A DNA stretch of 64,000 bases from contig JAQGDQ010000174.1 in the NCBI GenBank assembly GCA_030141605.1, positions 186,001-250,000 of the forward strand, read 5' to 3'. Below the pieces are notes generated by a model, which was not told where the DNA came from, did no database searches, and saw nothing but the letters and a program-made list of their open reading frames with translations. Shown here one piece after another: positions 40,201 to 53,000 of the stretch. Both the position numbers and the translations under genes were made by a program. Position 1 is the stretch's first letter, and each line of letters begins with the position of its first letter. The DNA comes from Tubiluchus corallicola (taxonomy: Eukaryota > Priapulida > Priapulimorpha > Priapulimorphida > Tubiluchidae).

Positions 40201-43200
40201 CAAGTATTATAGTTTGCACAGGAAAAAATATCATTGACTATTAAACTAGTACCCTTTTCTCGTGCCAAATCAGTTTGATGTTTAGAGCAAAATTTCTTTG
40301 ATGAATCATTCTCAAAATGGTCCGAGTGTTCACACGGTCACTGGAGAAATCATTTTGTCCAGTGAATTTAGTGGGAGCAATCTATCCATTGTTGTCATTG
40401 TGCTGTTGACATCAAGGATTTTCAAGCAAAACAGTTTGAAAATGTTTTCAAACTACTACCTTTCAGGCTGGTTTCAAAACAGTTTGGTAAAAACGGTTTT
40501 ATATGTGCAATGTCAAATGGTTATAAAATACATAAAAAATTTCTGTTGTTTAAAGTTTTAAGTAAAATTCATGTTCTTGGATGAGCTATGATTTTTTGCA
40601 TTTTGTTTCTCGGACTACCAGACATTTTGATTTCTCTTGTTTTTAATATAGTTGATGGCAACTGGGGAGAGTGGTCAGCTTGGACGCAGTGTACATTGTC
40701 CTGTGGGGGAGGACGTCGGCAACGTCATCGATCTTGTGACAATCCTCCGCCTGCTAATAGTGGCTCACCCTGTCCCGGTGATGCCAGTCAAACTGACTAC
40801 TGTAACAACGACATCTGTCCTGGTAGATGGGTTATCATACTTTTTTGCATTTTGATTTGCATGTTACCTGATATTTTTATTTCTCTTATTTTTGATGTAG
40901 TTGATAGCAACTGGGGTTAGTGGTCAGCTTGGAAGCAGTGTTTATGTTTCTTTTATTTCTTTATATGTATGTTTGTATGTTTATAAGTTTCTATTTGTTT
41001 CCCATTTATTTCCATATTTATTCTTTCATTTTCTTCTTAATTCACTCATTCATCCTTTCATTCAGTTATCCTTTCATTCATATTCGCATTCGTCCATCTA
41101 TCCATTCATCTATGTATTTATTTATTTGTTCTTGTGTTTCTTCACTAATCTATTTTCTACGTTCATTTGCTTTTTCTGCTTCTTTTTTTATTCATTTGTT
41201 TGGTTATTTATTCATTTATTCTTTGATTTAGTCCCTCATTTGTTGATATATTTTTACTCTTATTCATTTTTATATAATAATATAAAAATACTATATTTTT
41301 CTAAGTTTCGTTTAAAAAAGTTTCACACTTTGTTTTTAGTACATGGCGCTTGGTCTAGCTGGTCAAATTGGGGCGAGTGCAGTGCTAGCTGTAATGGAGG
41401 ACAACGAAGGAGATTCCGTACGTGTAGCAATCCAGCTCCAACCCATGGAGGCCGTGCGTGCATTGGTTCTGGGCAAAGCACCGACATCTGCAATACTCAA
41501 GATTGCCCCGGTAAGTTCTGTTCTGTTATGGGAACTTCTTGTAGCACTAAAATTTGAGAATTATTTTTAATCTTTAATGATTAATTATGTGTACCAGCCA
41601 CAGCTATGCTCTTGGTTTTATTCATTGACTTGTCTTTTTGAACTGCCCATGTAGGCTTGTCATAGTTAACTTGGTGAATTGGGCAGTTTCATAGAAAAAG
41701 ATCCATTCTCAGCTGTTTTGCCAGATTTTACGCCACATTAAGAATGTAATTTGTGCAAAAAAACTTAATGAAGGCAAATCAAAACATTTACTGTTAGATT
41801 TCTTTTTTTAAAACTATGTTTGATGTATTAAAATTTCTATAGTCCAAAAAATAATAATATCTGTTTTTTCAGCCTATACTTGATAATCTTAGAATAGAGA
41901 TTATTAATAATTATTATGTCAAGGAACTGCTGTATAGGGTGTTCCAGAAGAACCGGTGCAATAGAAATTTGTTGACATGCATATGTTGGAATTTAGAGTA
42001 TACAGTAACAAATTCATATTGTAAATAAATTGGAATTATACAGTTATAACTGTATTAATTTTGTGCTTCTGACTTTTGTGATGTCGTATTGCAGAAGTCC
42101 ATTATGGTCATAATAACAAGTGTTATTTAAAGCATCCAACATTATGGAATTGAATGTGTTTTGGATAACAGGTGGCATTGCTGTCATTTATGTTAATGGC
42201 AGATACTTCCAGTAGTTGCTGTAGACATCTCCTTGATATGTGACCTAATACTCAACCACAATTGTGAATTGGTCAGCATATTTCATTTCTGGAATGCCCT
42301 GTATAATTATTATGTGTTGGAAATTATCATATCTTCACTTTCATTCATTTCAACGAGCTCTCGCATGCTATGCTGCACTGCATTTGGATGACAGTGCATT
42401 TCTTATATTTAGAACTAAACTTTTTTGGATATCGAAAGAATCGGACAAAATCTGGACTGTTAAAAAGTCCCGCATACTACGAACACAGTCCATTGTTTCA
42501 CGAGCTGACCACTAGTTGGCAGGCCGTCACTTTGATAAACCTTGCTTACAAACAAACTGTACTTAACGTGATTGTTCCTAAGTATATATTGCTCAAAAGC
42601 TAAGTAAGATGACACAAAAATAGTTAAAGCTCGTTAGCCTCACAAAAATATCTTATATAAGCTGCAGAAAAATACAGAGTCAATTATGCAAAGTTGTTTG
42701 AGTCAATTACCAACAGTTTTTATATATATAGTTTTGCATACGAGTAGCCTGTACTAGACGTTCTTGAGACAATTAGGCAATTGATTCTATATTACCGTGA
42801 GTCTGATACACGGTGCCTACTGTATTAGCTCAGTATCGGTAAATGCAGACAATTGGCAAATTTGGACCAGCGTATAACTGCTTATGTCATGTAGTTAATT
42901 TCTGCGAAATTATGAAGCCAACTTTCAATTAATAGTAAGCAATTAGATTTTTACTCACCAACATTATATCATTGAACAGTGGATGGTAAGTGGAGCAAGT
43001 GGGGAGAGTGGAGCACCTGCAGTACAACGTGCGGTCGTGGAATTCGTGAACGCACCAGGACTTGTAGCAATCCGGCTCCGCAACATGGCGGACAGGACTG
43101 TCCAGGCGATGAAACTCAAATTGGAAGATGTACTAATCCAGTGTGTGAGGGTAAGTATCATCATGTCATAGCATGTTTGGCTGATTAATTTTTTTAACAT

Positions 43201-46200
43201 GCTATATAATGGTTTACTGGAGTGTAGTGTAGTGCAATAAAATATTTTGGAAAAAAAGTTGCTGTACATTTTTGTGGATTAAATTTGTGACATATGATGT
43301 GTTTCAGACTTGCCCAAAAACATGGTGGGTAATGTGATGGGCACAATTAATGGTGTGGAGTTTGGAGTATCCAAGCTGACAGCTAGACTTAGAAAACAAC
43401 ATGGCAGAATGAGCATTACAGCTAATGTACTCGATATCCCTTCAGATATTGGTAAGTAACATTAAGCTGACAAGCTATTAAAGTCCTATAAAAATAAACA
43501 GCAGGCTGAAATCTGGTTTGCGATCCCCGTTATTATAATTATATTAGCAATGAATATGTTTACAACCGAATTATGATCTAAACAGGATGCAGGAATGGTA
43601 CTGATGATGTTGTTGACCCAAGTTAATCATGTGATTGTCATACAGAAACTATAAAAGCATTATATGCTCGATAGCTCTTTGTATAACATGAGTAGAGTGA
43701 ACCATAAAAGTAGACTGTTACAATTATATCAAGAAAATTTATTTCTATTACACATAATTAGCCTTGATGCTCAATCTAAACTGGCAACACTTCTTTTTGG
43801 TAATTCCTTGCTAAATCACGACCAAATTGTCATTTTGTTTAATATTGTTCAGCATTGCATAGGGTACATCCACGATTTAACTGGTGTGACCATGTTTGAT
43901 ATCTCATTTTCATAGAAATTAACGATTACTTGAAATTGTATTGTTAAACAAAAAGAATTTCATTCTCGTATGTGTATGTTTTCAATTAAGCACTAGAAAT
44001 TACGTAAAGTATATTTGATCAGTGAACAACGGCATACCCAGTTAGCAACAAAGTAAAATATGTTTATTAAAAAAAGAACATGTGGTTCTGGATCATAAGT
44101 AACTATATTTCCATTACAGTCTGATGACCATGAAATTCATAAGTTCTTTCCTGTAGTGTTTATATTCACATACACTGTTATTGTAAATTCTGTAAATGTA
44201 TTTACATACTAGGCAACTGGATGAGAAGTCTAGTGTCGTTGATAACATCATTATACTGGCCTTCAGCGTATGAAATTGGACACGCAGTGAATGGACATAC
44301 GCTCACCGACAGCGTCTTCCGTAAAGTGTCTCAAGTGACTTTTGCAACAGGTATGAGCGGATAATCTTTTTACAGATACTTTTATCACTTGTTTTGAATT
44401 ATTATGGTATCACTCTATTTAATTACATGTATGCTTTGCTGTAAGACATATTAAATTGGGTCACTTTAATGATTAACATTTGTGTTTAGGCGAAATTTTA
44501 ACCATCACGTCCATTGCACAAGGTAAGAATGAGGCTGGAAACCTGGAAGTGGACATCGTTGTCGAGGGGAAGATTCCGTCGTTTTCTGAAGACTCACCAG
44601 TCCTGTTTACTCCATTTACTGAGGATTATGTTCAAACCGGCGAAGGTGAGCCGTGTTAAAGCCGCAGGATATTTGATAAATTTACTAGTGTAGTTGTTTA
44701 ATAGTAGTATATCCAGATAAGTGCATCACATTTTGAAAAAGCATTTCAGTTTTCTGTAAACTTACTTGTCTGTTGTCATAAGAGCGATTTAGACGATCAG
44801 TATTTTTCGTCAAACTAGTTTCTGTGTTTTTGTTTGACAAACAAAGTTTGATAGTATCAAACCATCTTGAATTCATCAAACAAAAACTGACAAACTCAAG
44901 ACTCAACCGCCAGTAGCATCGTTACATCAGCAACAGCAGCTCTCATTACATCATACCGACTGCTCGTTTCATGCGGGGTGGGGAAATTTTGTCATTATTA
45001 ATTGAGCAAGTGTTATAAATATACAATGATCAGCACTGTTGTATGTTGGCTGATATTGGATCCTTTTGGGGTAGAAACAGTGGTGATGCAAAAGAGATTC
45101 TGATTTTGCTGACAATAGGAAAGAAAATTTTGATTTTGCTGTACTGCTTTCTACCAATCAACTAAACAGTTTGCGACAGTACTGTCTATGTGCTATACAG
45201 ACGTTGGTTAGTTAAATTGAACTTCTTGCAATAAACAGTCAAACAACTCAATGTTTAAATGTTTTAAATCAGGCTGTAACTGCTTCTTTCAATTCTTCGT
45301 TGTAGTTATTTTTTCATCCAAACTTTTCTAACTTTATTTCTTCCGATTTCTCCTTTTTTAATCACACAAGCTAACTCTATATAGACAACAAAAGGACATC
45401 TGTATATTGATGTAAAAATTTGACTGACAACTCTTGCTGAATAGTTATTACCAGAGTTTGACAGAATAAAGTTTGATGTCGTCTAAACACATGTCAATTT
45501 TTAGACTGACAGTTTTTGTTAGACAGTTTAAAAACTGATCGTGTAAATGGTACATTATTTGTAACCATTGTGGTAACTATACATACAAAATTGTTCATTT
45601 GAAATGTCAAACCACCATAATTGAATTTCAGGCTCCCTCTACGGATACTCTTCGAGAGTATTCAGGATGAATGGTTACATGCTACCATATGCTTGGAATC
45701 ACACCATTTCTTACAATTCTGAGAAGGGAAAGATGCCCTACCTTGTTGAAAGTTTGTTTGCCACGAACCTGAAAGTGCAGTATCATAAAGAACAGGAGAA
45801 AATGACGTTCCGTGCTTCTGCTGCTATTGGCAAAGGTTGGCATCTAGTAGTTATTAGAGTTTACTGGTCACGTAGCAGTACATTTAAGTTCATTATTTGC
45901 TTTACTTAAACTTTTCAGTAATGCAAAGGAAAATCACAGACTCCGTAGACCTTTTGCCTGATCCTTTTCAGTTTAGGATCGTTTAGGAAAAACTGAGTTT
46001 AAGATTAATTATAAACAAAACAGTATTTTTAAGCTTTTTATATAATCAGATTACATGATGTTTTGAGGAAAAAAGTAAATCTTCTAAGGTAGGAAGAAGT
46101 TACCACATTTAAGCGTTCTTTATGACATTACACCATTTTTTCTTGACAAACCAAATCTTCTAAGGTGGCTGCACCACGTTGACAAGTTTTTATGACAAGT

Positions 46201-49200
46201 GGTCATGATTTGTTGTTTTTACTAATTATGATGATTTGATTTTTTCACAATTTTTACCGCTATCTTCATCTGTTATTTTGGTTTTAACGAAATCGAAAAT
46301 TTGTTGTTCTAGGAGAGCCAAGTAATCAATGCCCAACCGGCTTCTACTTAAATCTTGATGGCCCGTATTGCTTTGATGATAATGAATGTGAGCGGATGGC
46401 TCCATGCAGTCATAAATGTAATAATGTTTTGGGCAGTTATTACTGCTCATGTCCAGTGGGAATGACACTCTCTGCTACTGGAAAATCGTGCGAGGGTATG
46501 TTCATTTTATATGATTGTCATTATGATATCTTGCTGTAAATGTTAGCAAGTAATTTGAAGAAACTTGTTTCTTTAAATGTTACCTTTTTACCTAGTTTAT
46601 AGTAAAAGTTTTGTCATATTGTAAAGAGAGAATATAACATTACTACTGCAGGACATGTATTAGCAAAATCTAATTTTTTTTATAAGCCTGTTTTTATTTA
46701 TTTTTACAAGATTCTGTATAATGCAGTGCCTAACAAAATGTGACTGTATGATCTAAGAAGATAGAAGTTAGCTTGCTTATTTAAATTTACCAGTATTCTT
46801 GGTGAATTTTCAAACTTCAGAAGTGTAATATTTTGGTCATAGTTTTACAATAGACTACACTTAACAGTCGAAAAATTGAAGACGATGTCTAAATTGAACA
46901 CATTAAGTGGTATCATGTTACTTTGATAATCTTTGTACAAATTGCTCTCTACTTGCATTATAAAGAGAGCATTTGAGCATGAAGTGTGCGACGCATTCAG
47001 TAACAGAACCACGCAAACATTTTTATCCACAATATTGCCATACTGATCTTTACAATTATGCTTATTCAAATGTTCATTTAACTGTGAAAAACCTAATCTA
47101 AGGCGATTGTAATGAACACATGCATTGTCTTTAATTGCTCTTCCCCGATTTTCTTTTCTTTTTTATTTAATTTCAATTGATCTGTTTGACCTCGCTTAGA
47201 TCATGTTTTATAGACCTTGTAATAGATGTGTAACAATGAATGAACACATTAGTGAAATAATGTTTATACAAATTTTATATGTCCATTTGTTTTGCCATTA
47301 ACAATAGTGTCTGTTCATTCACGTATAAAAATATTACATATTTTATGCTGCTCTGAAAGGAAAGAAATCACTGCTGTTTATTGCATTGAAGCCTTTACGC
47401 GATGCTCAAGGTACTGCACAAATGATTTTAGAAATATGTTTCAAATTATTTGGATAACTAACTAAATGTTCAGATTATTTCAATTGTACGTTGCATTGCA
47501 TGATTTCTAAGTGCTTTAATGAGCTTCAGTCAGCTCGTGCTTGTTTTACTTATACTATTCTTTTATTGCATTCTAAATAATGAAAAATGATGTAAATTCG
47601 TTTAGATGTGGACGAGTGTAGAACGGGGCAAGGAGAATGCCCCGATGGAACTGAGTGTCTCAATACTCTGGGGTCTTATGAGTGCATAAACCCATGTGAA
47701 CCGGGCTACCGGAGAAAGGGGACGAGCAATTTGTGCTCAGGTTTATGATTGTTTTCCAGTTTTTTGTTTGAGAAGTATAGTTGTTTATTGTTTATTTTGT
47801 ATAATACTGAGTTCAATGCACTAATTGCTTACGCACCGTAATCCATTAAGCGTTTTCACAGTTTCGTTGTGTGCACGTGCAGTTGCTGTAGGTCAAAGGT
47901 TAAGTGTACCACAGCAATGCCCCTTAACTACAACCGTCACGTGACATGTGGGTAAAGCAAAGCTGTCTGCCATTCAGTTCCGTAACTTCAGTTGTTTTAC
48001 GTGGACTTTACTTAATTATACATTAGTGTGTGCATAGAGTGATTTACTAGTAGGATTTTGCTTGAGAACAAGAAAAAATGAATTGGGTAAGGTTCTAGCT
48101 AGCTGTTTAAACTGTTGCTATGTACATTGTGCAATGGCATGGTCTTGTACACAAGTGTGTTGTCTGGTACACTTAACCTTTGACCTTTTTATGATCATTA
48201 TCAATCGCTGGAACCGTGAAAAGGCTTATTGATCACAAAGTGTACCCATTAAGTGGCATATGTGGCAAAATTACACTGACCTTTCTTAAACATTGTTCTG
48301 CCTTAGTCTGGAACTTAATAATGTGAGTTCCATTCTTATCATCTGCATGGGCTTCAATATTTGTTTGTTCATACATCATTTTTCATTCAATCAGTCACTT
48401 ATTCAGTCATTAGCTGATATGTGTTTGCTTTTGTTTTTTATTCATCTGTATATTTATTAGATTTTTGAATTCTGTAGACATTAACGAATGTAGAGAGACA
48501 CCTGAGGTGTGCGAGCATCAGTGTGTGAACACAATAGGCAGTTATCTATGTACATGTTCACCGGGACATAGACTGCTGGATAATGGAAAGTGCATTGGTA
48601 ATTTTTACAATTAAGCTGTTGTTGTCCTCAGTACTAATGAACTAGTGAACTTAACTGAACCAATTTCCTTTAGGTATATTCTGTATACGATATTTACTTT
48701 TTAATCCAATTACGCGCTAGGCAACCTGGGACCTGACAGTGTGAACTTATTGTAAAGTTTTTTAATGGAGAAGATGTAATTCATTATTACCCAACTCATT
48801 ATCAAGGATGGAACTTTTAAGTTGACTTACACTGAAATGGACTGAGGTGTCTTACCCACATTTTGGTGGTTATAGGTGGCAGGTGGAATGACAAATGTGA
48901 CCGCCCAAAAGCAGTTTTCATCGCAGTGACCTATTTTTACCGAGCGGACTCTATGTTGACTAAGCGCACACTGTTATCATTTAGCTGTTCCCCTCATCCT
49001 ATTAATGAAAATTAGTGAAGAACTTCTCTAACCCCAGTTTCTAGATAAATTCTCCAGACGGATTATATCAAAACATTACTGTCAGACTCGATTTGGTTCA
49101 TGCTTTAATCCAGCATACTGAACTCAAACACCAATCAATTCCAGATCTATGCCCATGCAAGTTTTGATTCTAGGGATTATTTAAATGATCGAACTCTAGC

Positions 49201-49918
49201 TGCCTGACTCATAACTCAAATACCATAACATATTTTTGTTAGCAGTTTATGTAACACAATCGAGAAAGCAATGAATGTTGTGTAACAAAAGGGGGAGGAA
49301 CGTGGCTACGGATCACTTCCCTCTGTTGAACACTGATAAGAAGATTAAATAACTTGCAAAGTTCTTCTACAGTCTTTCATCTGCACTTACTACTTATAAT
49401 AACATTTTTTAACCATTTGGGCACAAAAATATCTCTTGATGAACATTGGTGTTGGTGTATATTTGTTAAAAGGCAGAAAAACTTCCAATCGAAGTCTTTT
49501 TGGTGACTTTTCGTGTCACTACCTATAGTCACCATTTCACTGTCTCATTCAACAAGTTTATATTGACAACTTTTGAGCAGCTGTACTCATTTGACAGAAC
49601 AAATGTAAGGTTTTACTAATTTGTGCAGATTCTTGGCTCAAAATTGAAAATATGCATTCACTTTTATATTTATTATTAGACATAGATGAGTGTAGTCTTA
49701 GCAATAAACCATGCAGCCATTTCTGTGAGAATACACAAGGCAGCTACATTTGCTCATGTCCAGATGGTATGGAGCTGCTCAGCAATAGATACTGCAAAGG
49801 TATGATACGTACAGAACAATGACAGTTCCATTTCACATAGCTTTTTAATACGTCACAATTCTCCTATAGATTTGTCAATATCCTATGCATATGTCTGATT
49901 ATGTCTTAATGTGTTTTG

Positions 49919-50008
<90 letters not shown>

Positions 50009-53000
50009 CTTAGGTTTTCTAAATGTGTATTGTAGCTTTTCTTTACTAAAGTTTTCTTTTAGGCTATTTGTCCAGTTTTTTCAAAAACTTTGGGAAATCA
50101 CCTATTTCATTTTTTTAACATGATGTCGAAAAAATCTTTTTGAAAAGTGTGATTGCTAACTTTGTAACTTGATGTACACTTGTTGGAACAAATTAAGTGA
50201 GCACACTCTATCACTTATGAGAATTTTCAATTGTATTTTGTGAATTTAATTAAAATATTTTTGTGCAATCTATGTCAGCGATTATCTCAGGTAACCTATT
50301 TCAGTGATAATATGTTATTTTTAGTCATAGTTTTACGAGGTAGGACTGCATCTTTTTCAGTCATGCTTACCACTATACTGTATTTTCCAGCTTTTCTATA
50401 TAGTTGAATTTTTGTTTTTGGTCAAAAAGTGTTGTTCTTTTTCACAAATTATATTATTTGTCACTTAGTGTTTTTTCTTAAATTTCTTGAAAATACAAAC
50501 ATTACGAACTTTGTTATTCTTATTCATAGATGTAGATGAATGTCGCTCAAACATTCACAAGTGTCCACCCGGTCAGGAATGTCAGAATACTATTGGAGGT
50601 TATGAATGTGTTCGAGTTTGCCCTCCTGGCCTGGTGTTCCATTCAGCCAATGATACCTGCATAGGTGAGAGAGTAATTTCAGATTGTTCTAAATATTAGT
50701 TTTTTTATTTTAACACAGGTAAATTAAAAAACTTGAAAGTGAAAAGTTCAAAATAAACATGCTAGAACACTGAAAATCCACTGTGCAAGTTCAAGCTTTC
50801 CTGCACTCACAGATTGATAGTTTATGTAATGCTCTTATGGTATTTTGCAAAATGAAAATATTTATGTAGCTTGTCAAGAATACTATCACTTAGTATAGAG
50901 CACAAAAGGTACCTTTATTACCTTTCTAGGTTTTTTAAGTATTTTTTCCTATACAATTGTGCAAATTGGTAACCTGCACTGAATAGCAAGGTCTTTTAGC
51001 AAAAGCAGAAGATGCGGACCTAAATAACATCTACCTGAAGGTAAACAGATGAAATTGATCAGGAACGTTTCCCACTAGTCATTATCCATTTGCTAATCAT
51101 GTTCGGTGTAGCTTAACTTCCATCACTATTTACAAGCTGTGGCTATTGAACTGTTCAACTCACTACTGCCCTCACTTATGCTGTTAATATATTCATTATG
51201 TTTTACAGATCAGTTTGAATTTATATGAAATTAGTATATTAACTTTTGTTTGTGTAAATGTGTAAATACGTAAGCAGTGTAAATAGATAGGTATGAATCA
51301 TTAATTGGCAATGATTTTACATATGTATTTACACTTATCAATGTTTATTTATATAAATTTTCATAGCTTTGTAAATACATGGAAAACATATACTTGCAGA
51401 TACGGATGAATGCGCCGAAGGAAAGCATTCATGTCACTACACACAGCATTGTGAGAACACATTCGGCAGTTACCATTGTACATGTCCAAGAGGATACTTT
51501 TCTGCAGGACCAGGACAGCCTTGTAAAGGTATTGTAATTATCGAAAAAAATTATCAAAGTTGCTTAATTGTCAAAAAGATATCGAAGCTGCTTTTATTTT
51601 GAGTGCCATAAATAAATAAATTTTAGCTTTATGATGTATTTTAGCAACAGTTTCGTCCTAAAATATGTGTCTCCAAATTTTACTATTTTAAAGTATTGGA
51701 GCAGTTTCTGGTTTGTTATATACTTCTTTGTAACTGAATAATAACACTAATAAGACTGTAGATGGTGTTATTTGAAACCAAGACCAAGTCGCGAGCCCTC
51801 TGTCACTGACTAACAGTCAGTCATAATAAAAGATTAATGACTTTTTCTATTATATGTGATGCTTATACGGTCAATACAAACCAGAGATGACTTTGAATCT
51901 GCTTGCATGATGTAAAGTATCTGTATAGTAAGAATTTCTCCAATATGTTGAAATTGCTGTAGCATAATTATGAGCAGTAGATTTCCAGCTAAGGGCTTTA
52001 AATATGTCTTATTGTAGATAAAATGGCCACTTTTGACAGGTGTTAGAAAAACCTGTTATATGCAAAAGCACTGTATCACCTTATTTTATTTAGTAAACAA
52101 CTGTATTTCTCTTTAAATTTTTCACTCTCTCTCTCTTAAATGTTACTCTTCAAACTATGAAATCAGAAGTACTAGCAAGTTTATGGTAGAATGTTAAAAA
52201 ATAAGAGAATGAACAGATCAATGAATAAGAGAATGAACAAATTTACTGAATAAGAGAATGAACGAATCAATGAATAAGTGAATGAACAAATTATTGAATA
52301 AGAGAATGAACAAATCAATGAATAAGAGAATGAACAAATTATTGAATAAGAGAATGAACAAATCAATGAATAAGGGAATGAACAAATTATTGAATAAGCG
52401 AATGAACAAATCAATGAATAAGAGAATGATCAGATTATTGAATAAGAGAATGAACAAATCGGTGAATAAGAGAATGAACAAATCAATGAATAAGAGAATG
52501 ATCAGATTATTGAATAAGAGAATGAACAAATCAGTGAATAAGAGAATGAACAAATTATTGAATAAGAGAATGAACAAATCAATGAATAAGAGAATGATCA
52601 GATTATTGAATAAGAGAATGAACAAATCAATGAATAAGAGAATGAACAGATTATTGAATAAGAGAATGAACAAATCAATGAATAAGAGAATGAACAAATT
52701 ATTGAATAAGAGAATGAACAAATCAATGAATAAGAGAATGGACAGATTATTATATAAGAGAATGAACAGATTATTGAATAAGAGAATGAACAAATCAATG
52801 AACAAGAGAATGAACAGATTATTAAATAAGAGAACGAATGTATTATTGAGTAACAGAATAAATAAATGGATGAATGAATGAGTGCACAGATGTGTGAATT
52901 AATACAGAAATATAGTGAAACAGTGAACTTTTTTTGAACGTAATGCTTAAATTTCTTGAATTGGCACATTATTTGTTGTTTGTAAGATATTGATGAGTGC

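Noticed and set aside
40901-41557. 218-codon plus-strand frame starting in the dead TSP1 copy
   Set aside because: Most of it is a TTTAT-rich low-complexity tract; only its last 57 codons are real and belong to the TSP1-5 exon.
52218-52805. 195-codon minus-strand frame and matching 199-codon plus-strand frame
   Set aside because: Both are readings of the same 24-bp minisatellite; no splice or homology support.
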